DNA from: Sequoia sempervirens
Taxonomy: Eukaryota; Streptophyta; Pinopsida; Cupressales; Cupressaceae
Assembly: GCA_007258455.2 (NCBI GenBank)
Contig: VDFB02373365.1
Location: forward strand, 220,938,552 to 221,002,551
Direction: 5' to 3'
Length of the DNA: 64,000 bases
Positions within the stretch are counted from its first letter, which is position 1. Each line of letters starts with the position of its first letter. Of the stretch, positions 11,240 to 23,970 are shown piece by piece. The notes under the pieces are model-generated. The model searched no databases. It saw nothing but the letters and a program-made list of their open reading frames with translations, and was not told where the DNA came from. Both the position numbers and the translations under genes were made by a program.

Positions 11240-11640
11240 GTGGGATATCTAGTAGTGATCCAATTGTTGCCATAACATCTGCTGCTCTGTTGTTTTCCCT
11301 TGGTATTTGCTCAAACATGATGTTAATGAATAATTATTTGAGGTCATCCACCAGTTTCTTGTATGGAGTCATTTTTTCATCCTTCGTTTGGTATTCATCA
11401 TTGACCTAGTTGATGATTAGTTGTGAGTCTCCATAAACCTTGAGTGCCATGATTTGTCATTGTATCACTATTATGAGTCCTATGACAAGAGCCTCATATT
11501 CTGTAATGTTGTTTGTGCAAGGAAAAGACAACTTATATTATTTAGGTATGCAATCTCCTTGAGGTGTAATGAAGAAGAATCTAGCTCTTGACCCATGTTG
11601 TGTGTAGGATCCATCAAAATATACTTTCCAATGATCTGCT
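11240..11640 (-). pseudogene. Additional (archaeal-type) RNase H of element A
   Basis: An RVT_3-type RNase H between the classical RNase H and integrase. The motif order is WKVYFDGSYTQ (first Asp), ITEYEALVIGL (Glu), VYGDSQLIINQ (second Asp) and ENNRAADVMA (last Asp). All four acidic positions appear to be kept. It would degrade RNA in RNA-DNA hybrids during reverse transcription. Stops at about 11527 and 11334-11336 break it; the second stands where relatives often have Gln. Having this domain downstream of the first RNase H is typical of Tat elements and contrasts with element B in this window. Confidence 0.85.
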
Positions 11641-11689
11641 ACACTTATGTTAAAGATTGACTCATCAGGGAACTCTGATATCGGTGGGT

Positions 11690-12095
11690 TTTCTGAATAG
11701 ATCGATGCCTCTACTAGTTGGTCTGCAATTACCTGTTCCTTAGTGGTCTTCCACTCTACATACTCAATGTCGTATTCTGTTAGGATCATAACCCATTTAG
11801 TTGTTCACCCTATGAGCGTTACTTTGGAAAGTAGATACTTGAGAGGGTATATCTTGGCAATGAGTTTTATTTGGTAAGCCAACATATAGTGCCTGAACTT
11901 CTGTGTTGTGAACACCACTGCTAAGCAGGCCTTTTCAATGAATGTGTAATTCAGCTCATGTCCCACCATGGTTCTACTGATATAGTAAATAGCTCTCTCC
12001 TTCCCATTTTCATCATGTTGAGCTAAGAGAGTGCCAAGGACTACTGCTGTTGCCGATATATATAGGATCAATGGCTTGTTTGGAATTGGTGGCAT
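11690..12095 (-). pseudogene. Classical RNase H of element A pol
   Basis: A Ty3-type RNase H following the reverse transcriptase: KPLILYISATAVVLGTLLA at the start, YYISRTMVGHELNYTFIEKAC in the middle, and a C-terminal part ending IEYVEWKTTKEQVIADQL. The first catalytic Asp, normally in a D-A-S type motif, is changed here (YISATA). One stop (about 11803) separates the two halves, probably CGA to TGA since relatives carry Arg there. Position and spacing match a normal Ty3/gypsy pol. Confidence 0.8.
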
Positions 12096-12140
12096 AAGGA
12101 CTAGTGGTGTTAGTAAGTACTCCTTGATTTTGTTAAATTC

Positions 12141-12990
12141 CTAGTCACATTTCTCATCCCATTTGTATGCTACCCCCTTGTGGAGTAGATGAGAATATGG
12201 GATAGCCTTATCCGTTAACTGTGCTATAAATCGACGAATGGATTGGAGCCTTCCTTGCAAACCCCTTAACTGCTTCAATGTTCTTGGTGCCTCCATCTCA
12301 AGAATTGCTTTGACTTTGGTGGGGTCTATCTCGATTCCCTTCATAGATATAATGTACCCTAGGAGCTTGCCTGATTGTACACCAAAGACACACTTTTTTG
12401 GATTGAGCCAAACCTTGTATTCTTCTAACCTGTCGAAGATGGAGCTTAGTGCCGCTATGTGATCTTGATGCTTCTTTGATTTGGCCAATATGTCATCCAC
12501 ATAGTCTTCCACAGTTTTGTGAATCATGTCATGGAAGATTAGCATCATAGCTCTCTGGTAGGTAGCTCTTGCATTTTTCATCCCAAATGGCATCATGTTT
12601 CAACAGTATGTCCCCCATGGACAAGTGAAAGTTGTCTTGTGTTAGTCATCTTTAGCTATCATGATCTGATTGTACCATGAGAATCCATCCATTAGTGATA
12701 TCATTTCATGCCCTGTTGTCATATCCACAATCATGTCTATGTTTGGGAGAGGGAAATCATCCTTAGGGCATGCTTTATTTAGGTCCCTGAAGTCAGTGCA
12801 GGATGCCAGAATGGGCTTAGAGACTGGTATAAGATTTGAAACCCATTCTGGATAATCAATTGGCCATATGAAGCCAACATCAAGTAGCTTCTATAATTCA
12901 AGTTTGACTAGTAATGCTATTTGTGGATGCATTTTTCTCAGCTTTTGTCTTACTGGTTTCACCTCTAGATAGATGGCTAGGTGGTGAACC
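12141..12990 (-). pseudogene. Reverse transcriptase of element A
   Basis: It copies the element RNA into DNA. The motifs are in order: LLDVGFIWPIDYPEWVSNLI, DFRDLNKACPKDDFPLPNID, MPFGMKNARATYQRAM, the catalytic YVDD at 12492-12503, LNPKKCVFGV and GKLLGYIIS. Stops at 12891-12893, 12642-12644 and 12141-12143 all stand where relatives have Gln, and a TGA near 12600 stands where relatives usually have Arg or Tyr. The active site is intact. The 13.0-14.04 kb interval upstream is the poorly conserved protease-to-RT linker, with no recognisable domain beyond its last 60 bp. Confidence 0.9.
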
Positions 12991-14041
12991 ACAACTTCTG
13001 GATCAAGACCAAGCATGTTAGTGTAGGTCCATGCAAATTTTACCTTTCTTTCCCTTAGAAAGCAGCTAGGATTTCCTATTCTTTTTCAAAAGTGATTCTC
13101 ATAGAAGGTGATATGTGGTGCTTCCTTTGATCCCGAGATTGACTGGATTGCACTTCTCTGCTAAGACTGTTGACTTCTCCTGATGAATAGCACTAAGGGG
13201 AAGATTAATCCCTCATCCTTTGGCACCTTAGAAGTTTTCACCATTGGATACATCCTTTGTTTTTACTATTTTGGGTTAGAGAGTGCCACGGTGTGGTTTT
13301 CACTCAAAGACCTAGATATTATTCTTAAATTTTCACTTTTGCAGGGATTCAATTGTTTCCCCAATATGCATGTGTGTCCAGCTCAATGTCGAACCTAGCT
13401 TTGTGATCTCCACATGGTAGAGTATCCACAATCCCATGAATCTAGAGCCTCATCATTTTTGACGTGTCTAAAATCGGTGGTCCTCATTGGTCGTAATCGA
13501 TGAGTTGGGGGTAGACAAGTTTTAGCTCATTGGTTTGGTTACTTGGCTCAAAAGATAGAGTACTAATCATGAAAAGAGAGGAATCCTCAAATAGCATGGG
13601 TAGGCTAGTGATGGGGTCCTTGTCACACACATTGGTTATATCAAAGGTATAGTTGTCTAAAGGTAAACCTATGGATATTGGTAATTAAGGAGGATCTTTG
13701 ACTTTTCTAATCGGGGCACCTTTGCCACATATGGTTATATTTGGAGGGGTACATCCAAGGCCAAGATTTCTTATCGATTCGGGGAATGATAGGTTCTAGA
13801 AGACCATTGTCATTTTGTAAGTTTCTTGTTTTTGTTGTAGCCCATGCCAAGCATCATCGTAGTCCTTTGTTGTTATCATCCATGGGAAGATTAGGCATGA
13901 GCCTTTCATCTTGGTATATTAAACTTGATATGTCTTTTTCGTCTACCATTTCTTGGCTTAGGTCTCCCTAGCATCTGAATTTGGAGGGGTCTGCTTTAAA
14001 GGTTTGAGATGGGGTGTCAATTAGTTAGGTTTCCCATGAGA

Positions 14042-14640
14042 CTAAGGAGATTGAGGTAACTCTCCAATTACAAAGGCACTCTTTTTCATTTTGTAGTCCC
14101 CACACCCATTGTCCTGGATAATGACTTTGATATCAGAAATGTCTAGAATGGAGGGTGTCTTTGTCTCATAAGTGGAGGCTAAGGTAGATGGGTCAATATA
14201 TGGAGATGTGGGTCCCTCATCATTCTTTGGGACTTGAGGGATCTTGTAGTACTTGGCTTCCAGATTCTTGCAATAATAAAATGGTTCAGGATCTCCATGG
14301 ACTGTGACCTCTTGATTTTGATTGGGAAACTTGACACATTGATGGAAGGTAGATGCAACAAGTTGCATCCCATGGATCCATGGGTACCCCAGGAGGATAT
14401 TGTAAGGTAGTTCTAGATCAAGGACTTGGCATGGAGTTTCCATGATTGTTGGCCCTACTTGAATATGGAGTTGAATAGTGCCTTGAGACACTCTTTCTTG
14501 ATCATCATATGCCCTGATTATTATACCTTTACCTTTTTCAATGACGTCTTTAGAGAATCCTAGATTCTTTATTAGCTTGAAAGTACAAATATTCAAGCCC
14601 ACACCCCCATCCACCAGACCCTTTTGACTTTATTCTTATG
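14042..14640 (-). pseudogene. Aspartic protease of element A
   Basis: A retropepsin-like domain that cleaves the polyprotein. The active-site region reads LVDGGVGLNI, with the D-G-G form common in Tat elements, followed by a flap-like region and LPYNILLGYPWIHGM, the conserved ILG(R/Y)PW motif. The first four residues of the active-site motif are in a different frame from the upstream linker, because of a one-base frameshift near 14620. The linker at 14593-15120 has the usual Lys- and Pro-rich connector to gag. Confidence 0.85.
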
Positions 14641-15129
14641 GACTAAGACTTCAGGATGGAGTGCACAGTTATGAGATGGTTGCATTGGAAGATCCTGCTC
14701 AGAGAATGTTATGAGATGTGGCATAGTGATGTGTCCGACCATAGATTGGAATTGGTCTACATCAAGATTTGTTGGGACATAAGATGTAGCTAATGCTTTC
14801 TCTAGGATTTCCCTATGTGTGGGTGAGATTTTCAACAACTCCATGATGGATATCTGGGCGGGGGTTCTTTTCAATTGGTCCAAGATGTTATAACCATTAG
14901 GGACAGATTTTGAATTAGCGACAGGTGCCTTGGGTGGTTGTGATGGTCCTAGAATGGTAATTCTACCACTGTGTGTGGTGACTGCACAGTCGGCTCTAGC
15001 TCCTTTGATGTTGACAATAGTGGCTCATTCATTTAAGGATGCAACAACATGATCGTAAACATGGTGTACATTGTTATACTTTTCCTTTCCATTATTGTTC
15101 CCTTTATTGTGGTCTGGCATCGACTTCGT

Positions 15130-18011
15130 ATATATCTTAAGGTCCTAATTTCATGTAGGTTGTTCAACGTTTATGGTTTTGTCATTGATAAGGTCTTGGA
15201 TCAATGTTTTTAGTCTCATGCAACTGGCCATCGTGTACCCCTTGATTTTATGAAAACCGCAAAGGTTATTTTCATTATACCATGGTGGTTTGACTTGCGA
15301 CTCTTGATAATTCTCATAAACGGGGATTTTAATGAGATTCTCTTGTACTAGTTTTTTCATGACAAATTCGATTGATTCCCCAAGGCGTGTGTATTTTTGT
15401 TTGGAGGGATACTTGTTTCATGGGTTGGTCCCCCTTGATTATTCAAATTATTGACCGATTGATTGTTGTGTTGTTGTGATGATGTGTTGGCTTGTGTGTT
15501 GCTTTGGTTGTTGACTTGTGGTTGCTGATATGATTGTGTGTTTTGCCTTGGGGCACTGATAATAACTTTGGCATCAACCACACCATCATTAGTTACATTT
15601 TTGTTCTTTTCCCATGTGTGAGGTTTTTCATTGTAACTGGTTGATGGATGATTGTCTTGATAAGTAGGTGTACCCCCTTGTGCGATAAGGGCTCTTTCGA
15701 TGTTGAGCACCTTGGGGATCAACTGGTCATATGTGGTGATGCATTACATTTTCAGATGGAAGGACAAGGTTCCTTCAAGATTAGCGATGATAGTACAAAT
15801 TTGTTGTTCTTCTAGCATAGTCCACTTGCTTCTATTGGCCTTGGATCGCCATCATTGTAAGAAGGATGCAAATGTTTCCCCCTTGGATTTTTTGAGAGCA
15901 GATAGTTCTTCTAGACTTACGTCCATGCCTATGTTGAATGAGTCCACAATTTCTTGAAATTTTTTGATTCCGGGAGGAAGATGAGAGAACCATTACATTG
16001 CTAGTCCAACCAAACTCTGAGGGAATAGTAGCATTAGATAAGTGTTGTCGTATGAAACTTCCATACAGTGAACATGAAATTCCTTGATGTGATCTTCAAG
16101 GTTACCAGTCCCATGATATTTGTCAAACTTAGGTATTTCAAACCCTTGTGGGAATGGCACCATCGTAATGCTTCTGTAGAATGGATAAGGACATAAATTC
16201 CCTTATGTTTTTGTTGTTTTTCCAGATTGTAGGTCTATCACTTGTTGTGAGAGCAATTTGATTTGTGTAGACACATCATTTTGTGGATCGAGTGGTGGGA
16301 TGAATGTGTTTTGGGGTGGTTTGACTGTTTGAGTGATGGGTGGGTTGTTTTGTGTGTTTGTGGGAGGTGATTGCAAGTTTTGCTGTGCAACCAATGCTTG
16401 TTGGTATGCCTACAATGATTGTTGTGCCAACAACACTTGTTGTTGGTCTTGCTGTTGTTGTGCCAACAATGCTTGTTGTTGGGCTAGTAGCTGAGCTACT
16501 TCTTGTTGTGCTTGGTATTTTTCAAAGCTTGCTACTGAGCTACTTATTTTTGTGCTTAGTATTGTGCTTGTGCCTAAGCTTGTGCTTGTGTAGCTTGGGC
16601 AACCTATGTGGCTTGGGCAGCTTGTGCAACCTATGTGGCTTGGGCAACTTGTGCAGCTTGTTGTGCTTGCACAACTTGTGTGGCTTGTGTAGCTTGTTGT
16701 TGTTGTAATAAAGCTTGTACTTGTGCTTGAGTAGCTTGTTGTGCTCATTGTGTGGCTTGTTGTGCTTGCACTTGTTGTGCGGCTTGTTGAGCAGCTTATG
16801 TAGTTTATTGGTTTTGGAATTGTTGTAGTGCCTTTTGATAGGCTTGTTGGGCTGCTTGTAGCATGGTGCTAAATTGATTCACCATGTTTGGATTCAGCGG
16901 TAGTGGTGGAGGATTTGGAATGGTGTGAGATGGGGTGATGAGATTTTGTTGAGGTGGTTGTTGAGATGTTGTTTGAGTGATGATGAGGGGTTGTGTGGTA
17001 GATGGTGCAGTTGATGTGTTAGGTCCTTGGGAGACCACATTTTGAGGTGTTATGGATGGGGTAATGATTGATTGTGTTGCTTGGATTGATGCCACATGTT
17101 GTTGCGATATCAACAACATGTTCAAAGGATTTGGTATGTTGACTTGATTTGTGATCAGTAGATTTTTTTGACTTGGTTGATTTTGGATTGCTATGTTAGG
17201 TAAAGGGGGTTTCCCTAAACCAATGACTGATGTGGATGTTGATGTTAGAGGAGGTAATGGCGGTAAGATTAGTGGTATGTTTCCTTGAGAAAGTGATGAT
17301 GAGGCATCAAAGATTCCCCCCTTGTCCTTGTGATACCATGGGGAGAGAGACTTGAGTATCAAGAGAATATGTTGGTGATGCGGCAAAGGTGGATGGATTG
17401 TTGGTGTCATGGAAAATGAGTGGAATGTACAAATGTTTTGGGTGTTGAGGGACAATATTTGGTAGACCCAAGATGGTGTTTGCATCTAAGTCTTGGTTAT
17501 TTACAAGGGGATGTGTTTGAAGAGTGTGAAGCAATGAACTTCCCTTGGTAACCATGGGTTGACTTGGAGCATGAGATGATGTTGGTTGTGGGATGGGTTG
17601 GATGAAGTTTTGGAAGGATGGTGTGAATGATACCAACGACATATTCCCAAGAGGAGTTTCCACAATAGTGCTTACATCATAATCATAAGGGAGTTTAGCC
17701 CCTTCCTTTGCTAATGCTAACATGTATTGTGAAGGATTGAGTCTCATCATTGTGTTGACAATCTTGTGGTTCTCACGATTTTGGACAAACTCCATTATCT
17801 CATCTTGGGACATTCCTTGATAATTGTTGGTGACATCCTTGACTTGGAAACCTCCCTCTTGAGGATTTTGAGGTATTTGAGTAGGTTTAAGTGGAAGGTC
17901 GATGGACATCCTAGGGTTGAATTTTGTTTCAGTTTGAATCAAATCACTCAAAGTGGGTGTTTCTTTGTTTGGTTCAATGTTCTTCTTGTGTTGAGATCTA
18001 GTTTGAACCAT
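15130..18011 (-). pseudogene. Gag of element A
   Basis: The capsid and nucleocapsid precursor, starting MVQTRSQHKKN at 18011. From 16200 to 17480 it is extremely Gln-, Pro-, Thr- and Ser-rich, encoded by long CAA/CAC/CTA-type repeats. The Retrotrans_gag core is at about 15720-16170: FPQGFEIPKFDKYHGTGN, then EDHIKEFHVHC. A single zinc-knuckle-like motif lies at 15220-15260 (CGFH....Y....C). Relatives have His where this copy has Tyr, so a zinc ligand is lost, again consistent with CAC to TAC. Several frameshifts and stops interrupt the frame. Confidence 0.8.
16395..16800. repeat. Low-complexity Gln-coding repeat in gag
   Basis: Degenerate runs of TTGTTG/GCTTGTGTAGCTTGGGCAAC on the plus strand encode poly-Gln and Ala-Gln on the minus strand (for example AQQQALLAQQQQDQQQ), and a Cys/Leu-rich shadow frame on the plus strand. 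The array probably changes length by slippage. Confidence 0.75.
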
Positions 18012-21000
18012 AAAATAAGGATCAACTTTCAGGAATATGGGATATAACCCTCTAACTCCTTAGGTTGGTCTAAACTTTAGGTACAAAAAAGAAAATCCAA
18101 GATGTTAAGAATCAAGTGGTAGTGATGAGATAAATGAAAGATGGATGATGTGAATGTTTGAACTTTTAAGAAACCTTGGAGGGATACTAGACTTTAGGGC
18201 TTTTTGGATTTGGATTTGGATTTTGGATAATGAACTTATAAACCCCAAGATGTTGGACGTTATCTTGGAATAAAATTTCCCACAAGGTGATAATTTAACT
18301 AGGTGTATGAAGAAGGATTCATCTATACTCACTTAGTCAAACAAGATGATTTTGATTTTGATTTGAAGGATTTGCCAAAAGTCTAGTATGAATGATTTTT
18401 TCCAATGGTTCAAAAGTTGTTTGTGAGATGGGTTTTGATTGATGCTTTGGGATGGATGAAAGTGTTGATTTTGATCCTAAGTGAACTTAGAGAGACTTTT
18501 GTTTACAAGACCTAGGTATTGAAGAACATGCTATACTTCCAAGAACTTGTTAACCCTACAAAGTGAGATACTCAAAATGTTGGAAGAGAGTTGAATTTTG
18601 ACAATAATAAAATGAGTACAAGTTTGGGTTGTCCGTTAACGCACATTTGTAAAAGTTATAGAGCAACCTATCTCTAACTTGATAAAGCATATACTGACAT
18701 TTCTTGAGATTGCTCAAGGACTGAGATGTTTGTGACGATTGATGGACTTTGGTTTTTGGATTTTGATCTTGCGGGAAATCATTTGAGAAAACACATGTGC
18801 GGGATTCATTTTATCTTTATCTTTGCTTAATGGATTCTTTTTACCACAAACACTTTCTTGCTTAGCTTTCAAACTAAATGTCTATGTTGTAATTTCCTTT
18901 CATCCCACAAGGTCCATTATGTGGAAACCAAGAGAATCAAGGAAATAGTTCCTAATGTTGACTTTAGAGAGAGAAAATTGAGATGTGGAACCAAATATTT
19001 AGAAGCCTCTAAGGATAAATCCCTAGGGACAAGCAGTAATACTTGGACTTTTCAAAGGTATTTGCCTCTACTAAAGGGTTTGAAATTTGATGACCTTTGT
19101 TAAATGTTTGTTTTCAAGATTTTGGATCCAAGCAATGTGTTTAACTGACTCAAATATTGCACAACCCTAGGATGGAAAATAAAACATTTGTTGAATTCCC
19201 ACTTGGATAAATCCAGTTGCGCTTATTTAGAGCGGATGATTAGAAGATTGACCACACTGGCTCCCCTCCACGACACTCACTTCTACGGGTCATCCAAGCT
19301 TCGGTTCTCATGAATCTCCCATGAAGAAACTTTTCATCTCTACAAAGAATCACAAATATGTGGGACAACTCTAAAGGTTCGACCTCCTGACGCCAACAAA
19401 TATTGGGATTTTTGGCTACTACACAATGGTTCTTAATAAGGGCATCCAGTTCAAAGGAAACAATGATAAAATCCCTCAAGAGGTCTCCCAAACCTTAGAA
19501 CAAGGGCTTTACGCATCATAAAGATACTGGGGGAGAGCTATCATGCATCACTTAGTTGATTGCAAACTTTCCTTGCAACCACAAATTTGTATAGTGGTTC
19601 GGAAGAGCCTGACTTATGCTCGTTACTGCTTGGGTCATTCCCTTGGGGTGAGTAATTTTTCCCACCAAGGAAAGCCCTCTAAAGGTGAACAAAAGCAAGT
19701 AAGTACATTCGTAGTTTGATCAATCCTTGTTTGCGTGAACAAGGAGAGAACACATGCAATGCCTTTTCTCACACTAGCAAGCTTTGTTCCATTTTAAAAA
19801 CCCAATTTTGAAATGCGGAGGAAATATTTTAGACAACCTAATGTCACTAAAATGCTTTTGATTCTCAAGATCATCATGAAGTGCGAGAGAAGTGCATACG
19901 CATTTGAATGGTATTAGTTTGTAAAGAAGATTACACAACCAAAGTAAGCACAAGTTCATTTTAAATCCTCAAAGGAAATAATGAGTTCTTTTTAAAGCAC
20001 CAAACTTCAATGTTGAAGTTGCTTGTTCAATTTTAGACCAAATGGAAATCTAGTAAGTGTCTAATGTTCATTTTTAGCCCAACTTGAACAGATCAAATCA
20101 ATGGTTAATTTTGAACCCAAAACTGAAGTGAGTTGTCCTAAAACAAAAAACAAAAGCAACCACAAATACTCTAGAATATTACAATAAGCATTTAAAAATG
20201 CTTTTTTAAGTCTCAAGTTCAATGTCCACTTTTCAAGCTCAATTTTCTTCAACTCAATCTTTTTGTGTTCTTTGATTCCAATGCCAACCTTCTTTATGCA
20301 CACCTCCCTACAAACAAAGTAAGATTTGAGATTTATTTCAAGGAATTAATGAAGCAATGCGAAAAAATTACCCCTGTCATGCAAAGTCTTTAAAAAAACA
20401 ACAATGGTTAGAGCACTAAATTTTTTTAGATTTTTAGAAGCATGGTCGAACTTTGATAAAGGACTTTTGATTCACTTAGTTCAATATTTTTATTCTTCTC
20501 TAAACGCCAAATTGAAATTTGCAAAATTCATAGTTAACCCAACACAAATGCTATAGATAATCAACACCAAAAGATAGATTTTCTTAATGAAAACACAAAG
20601 AAATAACAATGTCGAATCCCGACACAAGATATGTTTGCAATCTGTAAAAGCTCAAGCTATGTCAGTGGTAATTTTGCACAGATTATGTCAGAGTTTTTTT
20701 TTCACACGCATTTCCTTTGATTTCCATTCCCATTTAATATTGATAGAGATTTTCAGTCAAGTTTGATTTGACTTGTGATTATAAACTACAATTATGAAAA
20801 ACCTGTACAATATAGAACTATAGCTACATTAAGCATTTAAGATAACACTATCAGAAAAAGATATGCCAGTTATGTCAAGTATTTGTTAAAAAGAACAAAT
20901 AGTTATGGCAATCAAAACATCCACCTGTTTTTTATCAATGCGCAATAAGTTTATTATAATCTTAAATGCAAATCTCATCCCAATGCAGATCTTGTAGAAA

Positions 21001-22821
21001 TATTTTTTGATGAAGAAAGCAACAACAAACACGCGAGTAAAAAAAATAATTATGCTTTGAATTTTTTTTTTGGAGATTACAGATCTGATGCATGTGGATA
21101 AATACATCCTTTCTGATTGAACTCCCACCATGACTATCAAGTGCGAAAGGTCTTTGCAGTTCAAAACCTTCTCCCGCTTTCTGTAGATTTACAATACATT
21201 AAAAAGCAATTTTGAGCCTTGCACTTTGAACCTGCTAGATCTCTTTAATTCCACTATTTTCAAATCATGAAGTACATAAAATGGAATTCAATGCAAAGTA
21301 TTAGTACTAGCGAATAAATAGATTTTGGAAAATTTCAAGCTAATGCAATTGATAGTGTAAACTGAATTCCACAACCTGTGCCCGTGGCCTCTCTACCTAT
21401 GCCAAAATGGAAGCATAGAGAGGGAATGCAAAATGTTTCTAGAATTCCTAAAAGAAATGTCTTAGAAAATAATGATTGGGATAGGCGCCGAATGGAATTG
21501 TCAAGGCTTTAATAAATTTAGAAACAAATGTGATTGGCAGGAGTGAAATACGCAAGTTTACACAAACAAAGCACGCGTGTGAGATAGGGAAATGCACATT
21601 TTTCCTTCTCTAGAATGTCCTACATGGAATGTTTGAATTCTTCGAATTGAGTGAATGGCGTTCTTGGAGACTCACTAATTTGAATCTGATATCATGATTG
21701 AAATGGCTGATTGTAATGATAATGATATTTGCCCTACCTGGCACGCCATCAAGGCAACTCTAAAACATGGTTTGCTTTGATAGTATTTATCTAGGATAGG
21801 GAAATGTGCATTTTGCCTTCTCTGGAATGTCTTATAGGGAATGTTTGAATTCTTTGAATTGAGTGAATGGTGTGCCTGGAGACTCACTACTTTGAATATG
21901 ATATCATGATTGAAATGGCTGATTGTAATGATAATGATATTTCCCCTACCTGGCGTGTCGTCAAGGCAACTCTAAAACATGGTTTGTTTTGATAGTATTT
22001 ATTGTGCCAAGTTCAAACAAGAGTATTAGATAAAGGACGTTTTACCCAAATGTAGTCATATAAAGGTTAAATTTGTTAAGGAATCTACACCACATGTGCT
22101 TGGGAAGGAAGCAATGTACAACAAATGGTCAAAATCTTCCTCAATTTGGCATATGAAAGGGGTGACAAAGAAGAAATCCTTGGCCACGATTGATGAGGAG
22201 ATAAAAAAGAAAGACTGGCTGAATTTGTAGAACTTCTTGTTCTTGATAGACTTGTAATTAGCAGAAAAAGCACAGACCCTAGGCGTCAACTAAAAGCTTA
22301 ATACAGATCAGTACATGGTTTTTCGCAGACGCTATCTTCTTCGCTATTCATCAAAAAACATCTAATGGAAAAAATCTCTCGTCGTCCTAAACCCGAACAT
22401 GTCTTAAATTACTCAAATTGTAAAAAAAAAAAGAGTTCTCCACAGTTTCTTCTACAAAATTTGTAAAGATTGTTCTACAAGCAAAATAAATCGCAAAAGC
22501 ATGCAAAACAAAAGAAGAGCCTTACAGACGATTGTTAGAAAATAAGACCTGCTATGAGCTCTAGGCTATAAAATATACGTAATATACTGAATCATCCAAC
22601 TAAAAGCCAACATAGTAGGTTTAAAATGTAATAAATTTATGCCATCCACCTCTAACATTCACAAAGACTCAAAAATCGTAGAACATAGCAAGATTAGTCC
22701 AGGACTTTTTTTACTTCCAGAACAATTAAAAAATCATAGAATTCCTATTTCATTTGATAGAAAGTAGAATGAACAACTTTAAAATACAAGAAAAATAGAA
22801 GTGAAATGCATTAGTTTAGCC
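18012..22821 (-). other. Leader region of element A between PBS and gag
   Basis: A 4.8-kb stretch without a recognisable gene; open frames are under 95 codons. It holds a 208-bp tandem duplication at 21583-22002. Tat elements often have long leaders, sometimes with an extra ORF, but none is supported here. Confidence 0.6.
21583..22002. repeat. Tandem duplication of about 208 bp
   Basis: Copy one is at 21583-21790 and copy two at 21795-22002, both beginning GATAGGGAAATG and ending GATAGTATTTAT. Both hold TGATATCATGATTGAAATGG and AAGGCAACTCTAAAACATGG. About 10 percent of positions differ, so the duplication is old. Confidence 0.85.
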
Positions 22822-22839
22822 CTCCTTCTAGCGCTATTT
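22822..22839 (-). promoter_or_regulatory. Primer-binding-site candidate of element A
   Basis: The minus strand directly after the 5' LTR reads AAATAGCGCTAGAAGGAGG. It lies in the position of a tRNA primer site and resembles plant Ty3/gypsy sites of the GCGC.AGAAGGAGGG type. The matching tRNA was not determined. Confidence 0.55.
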
Positions 22840-23970
22840 TGTAGATGTAAAATCTGCAAATGCTTAAAACTTGACATCTATTAGCATGGTTAGTTGATTA
22901 AAGCAAAGCAAATCAAACATATCTATGAAATACTTAATCACGTTAAAAATGCAACCAAGGAAACAAAAAAAGATAAATAAAAGCATATGAAAACATGAAT
23001 CATACCTATCCCATAGTGCAGTGGTGCTACTTTGATGTGGAAAGTATCCCTTTCCCACCTCCTTGATAAGCTAAATGATGAAAACGCCTTGAAAATGTGA
23101 TGAGATGTGATGAAATGCAAATGATGATTGCCTATAGTGCAAATACTAAGATTATGGATGGATTGTGGATGAACTTGTGGATGCTAAATAAATAGAGAAG
23201 GCCTCTATTTATAATGAAGAAGGTTTGAAGAGTGAAGAATGGAGAGAATGTGGGATTAAAAATTGGACCAATGGCATTATGCCACTTGTCAACATGCTAA
23301 TGAATAGAGGAGATGTGCTCACACATGTGTGAGCACATCTTGGGAGATGGGATGTGTAAGAAGAATGAATGCCAAGAGGTGGCTTGTGTAAGAGGAGGTG
23401 TAAGAGCCCTTAATGCAAAGGTGGCTCAAAAAAGAGGACATGTAAGAGCCTTTAATGCCAAGGTGGAGGAAAAAAGTCCTTTGGGAGGGAAAAGTCAAGT
23501 GGGTGGAATATTCAAAGAATATGCCATTTTTGAATGAAAATAGGGTAATTAGTAAATCAAATAAATTGATTTACATGTGCAACTTGGCCAAGGTTGGCTT
23601 CCCCTAGGGTGGAGTTAAAAGCTAGAGGAATGGGGGATTAGTGTTAGGAGTTAATTAATTTAGGATTAATTAACTTAGATGAAATTAGTTTGATTTGTGA
23701 CATTTGATTTAGCTATTTGGGTTTATTTAAATCAAATGAGAGGATGTTTAGGAACATTAGGATTTTAATTAAATAAAATTGATTTATTTAATTAAAGGAA
23801 GAACATTAGGATTTAAATTGATTTATTTAATTAAAGGAAGAACATTAGGATTTTGATGAATTTAATTAATAAAATAAAGATTATTCAATTAATTGGTTAG
23901 TGTGGAAGTGAAGAATTGGTGTTAGTGAATCAAGTGTATGATGTCAATCATGATATTTTGAGTGTCTACA
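22840..23970 (-). repeat. Element A 5' LTR (LTR 2)
   Basis: 1131 bp with termini TGTAGATG and GTGTCTACA on the plus strand. It contains the TATA box (23217-23224) and the perfect palindrome (23311-23340). It is clearly similar to LTR 1 and LTR 3; in its last 350 bp it is much closer to LTR 3 than to its own partner LTR 1. Confidence 0.9.
23311..23340. promoter_or_regulatory. Perfect 30-bp palindrome in LTR 2
   Basis: The same palindrome as in LTR 1 (half-site AGATGTGCTCACACA), here about 87 bp upstream of the TATA box in element orientation. Its conservation between diverged LTR copies suggests function. Confidence 0.7.

Larger units (their letters stand above)
6533..23970 (-). mobile_element. 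Retroelement A: 17.4-kb Ty3/gypsy (Tat-type) LTR retrotransposon
   Basis: A complete but decayed element on the minus strand. From its 5' end it has the 5' LTR (22840-23970), a PBS candidate, a long leader (18012-22821), gag (about 15130-18011), protease (14042-14640), reverse transcriptase, RNase H, an additional archaeal-type RNase H and integrase (9731-12990), a 3' untranslated region, a polypurine tract (7651-7663) and the 3' LTR (6533-7650). The extra RNase H between RNase H and integrase is characteristic of the Tat branch of Ty3/gypsy elements (known from the family). A 5-bp target duplication flanks it, and it was inserted into a LINE-type RNase H frame. Every gene has premature stops or frameshifts, so it is non-autonomous now. 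Confidence 0.85.

Noticed and set aside
16340..16708. Cys/Leu-rich plus-strand ORF
   Set aside because: The complement of the Gln-rich repeats in gag on the minus strand.
22840..23970. LTR 2 as a solo LTR
   Set aside because: The flanking 5-mers do not match each other, whereas CATCC on its right matches CATCT left of LTR 1 and the split RNase H frame closes across the pair.
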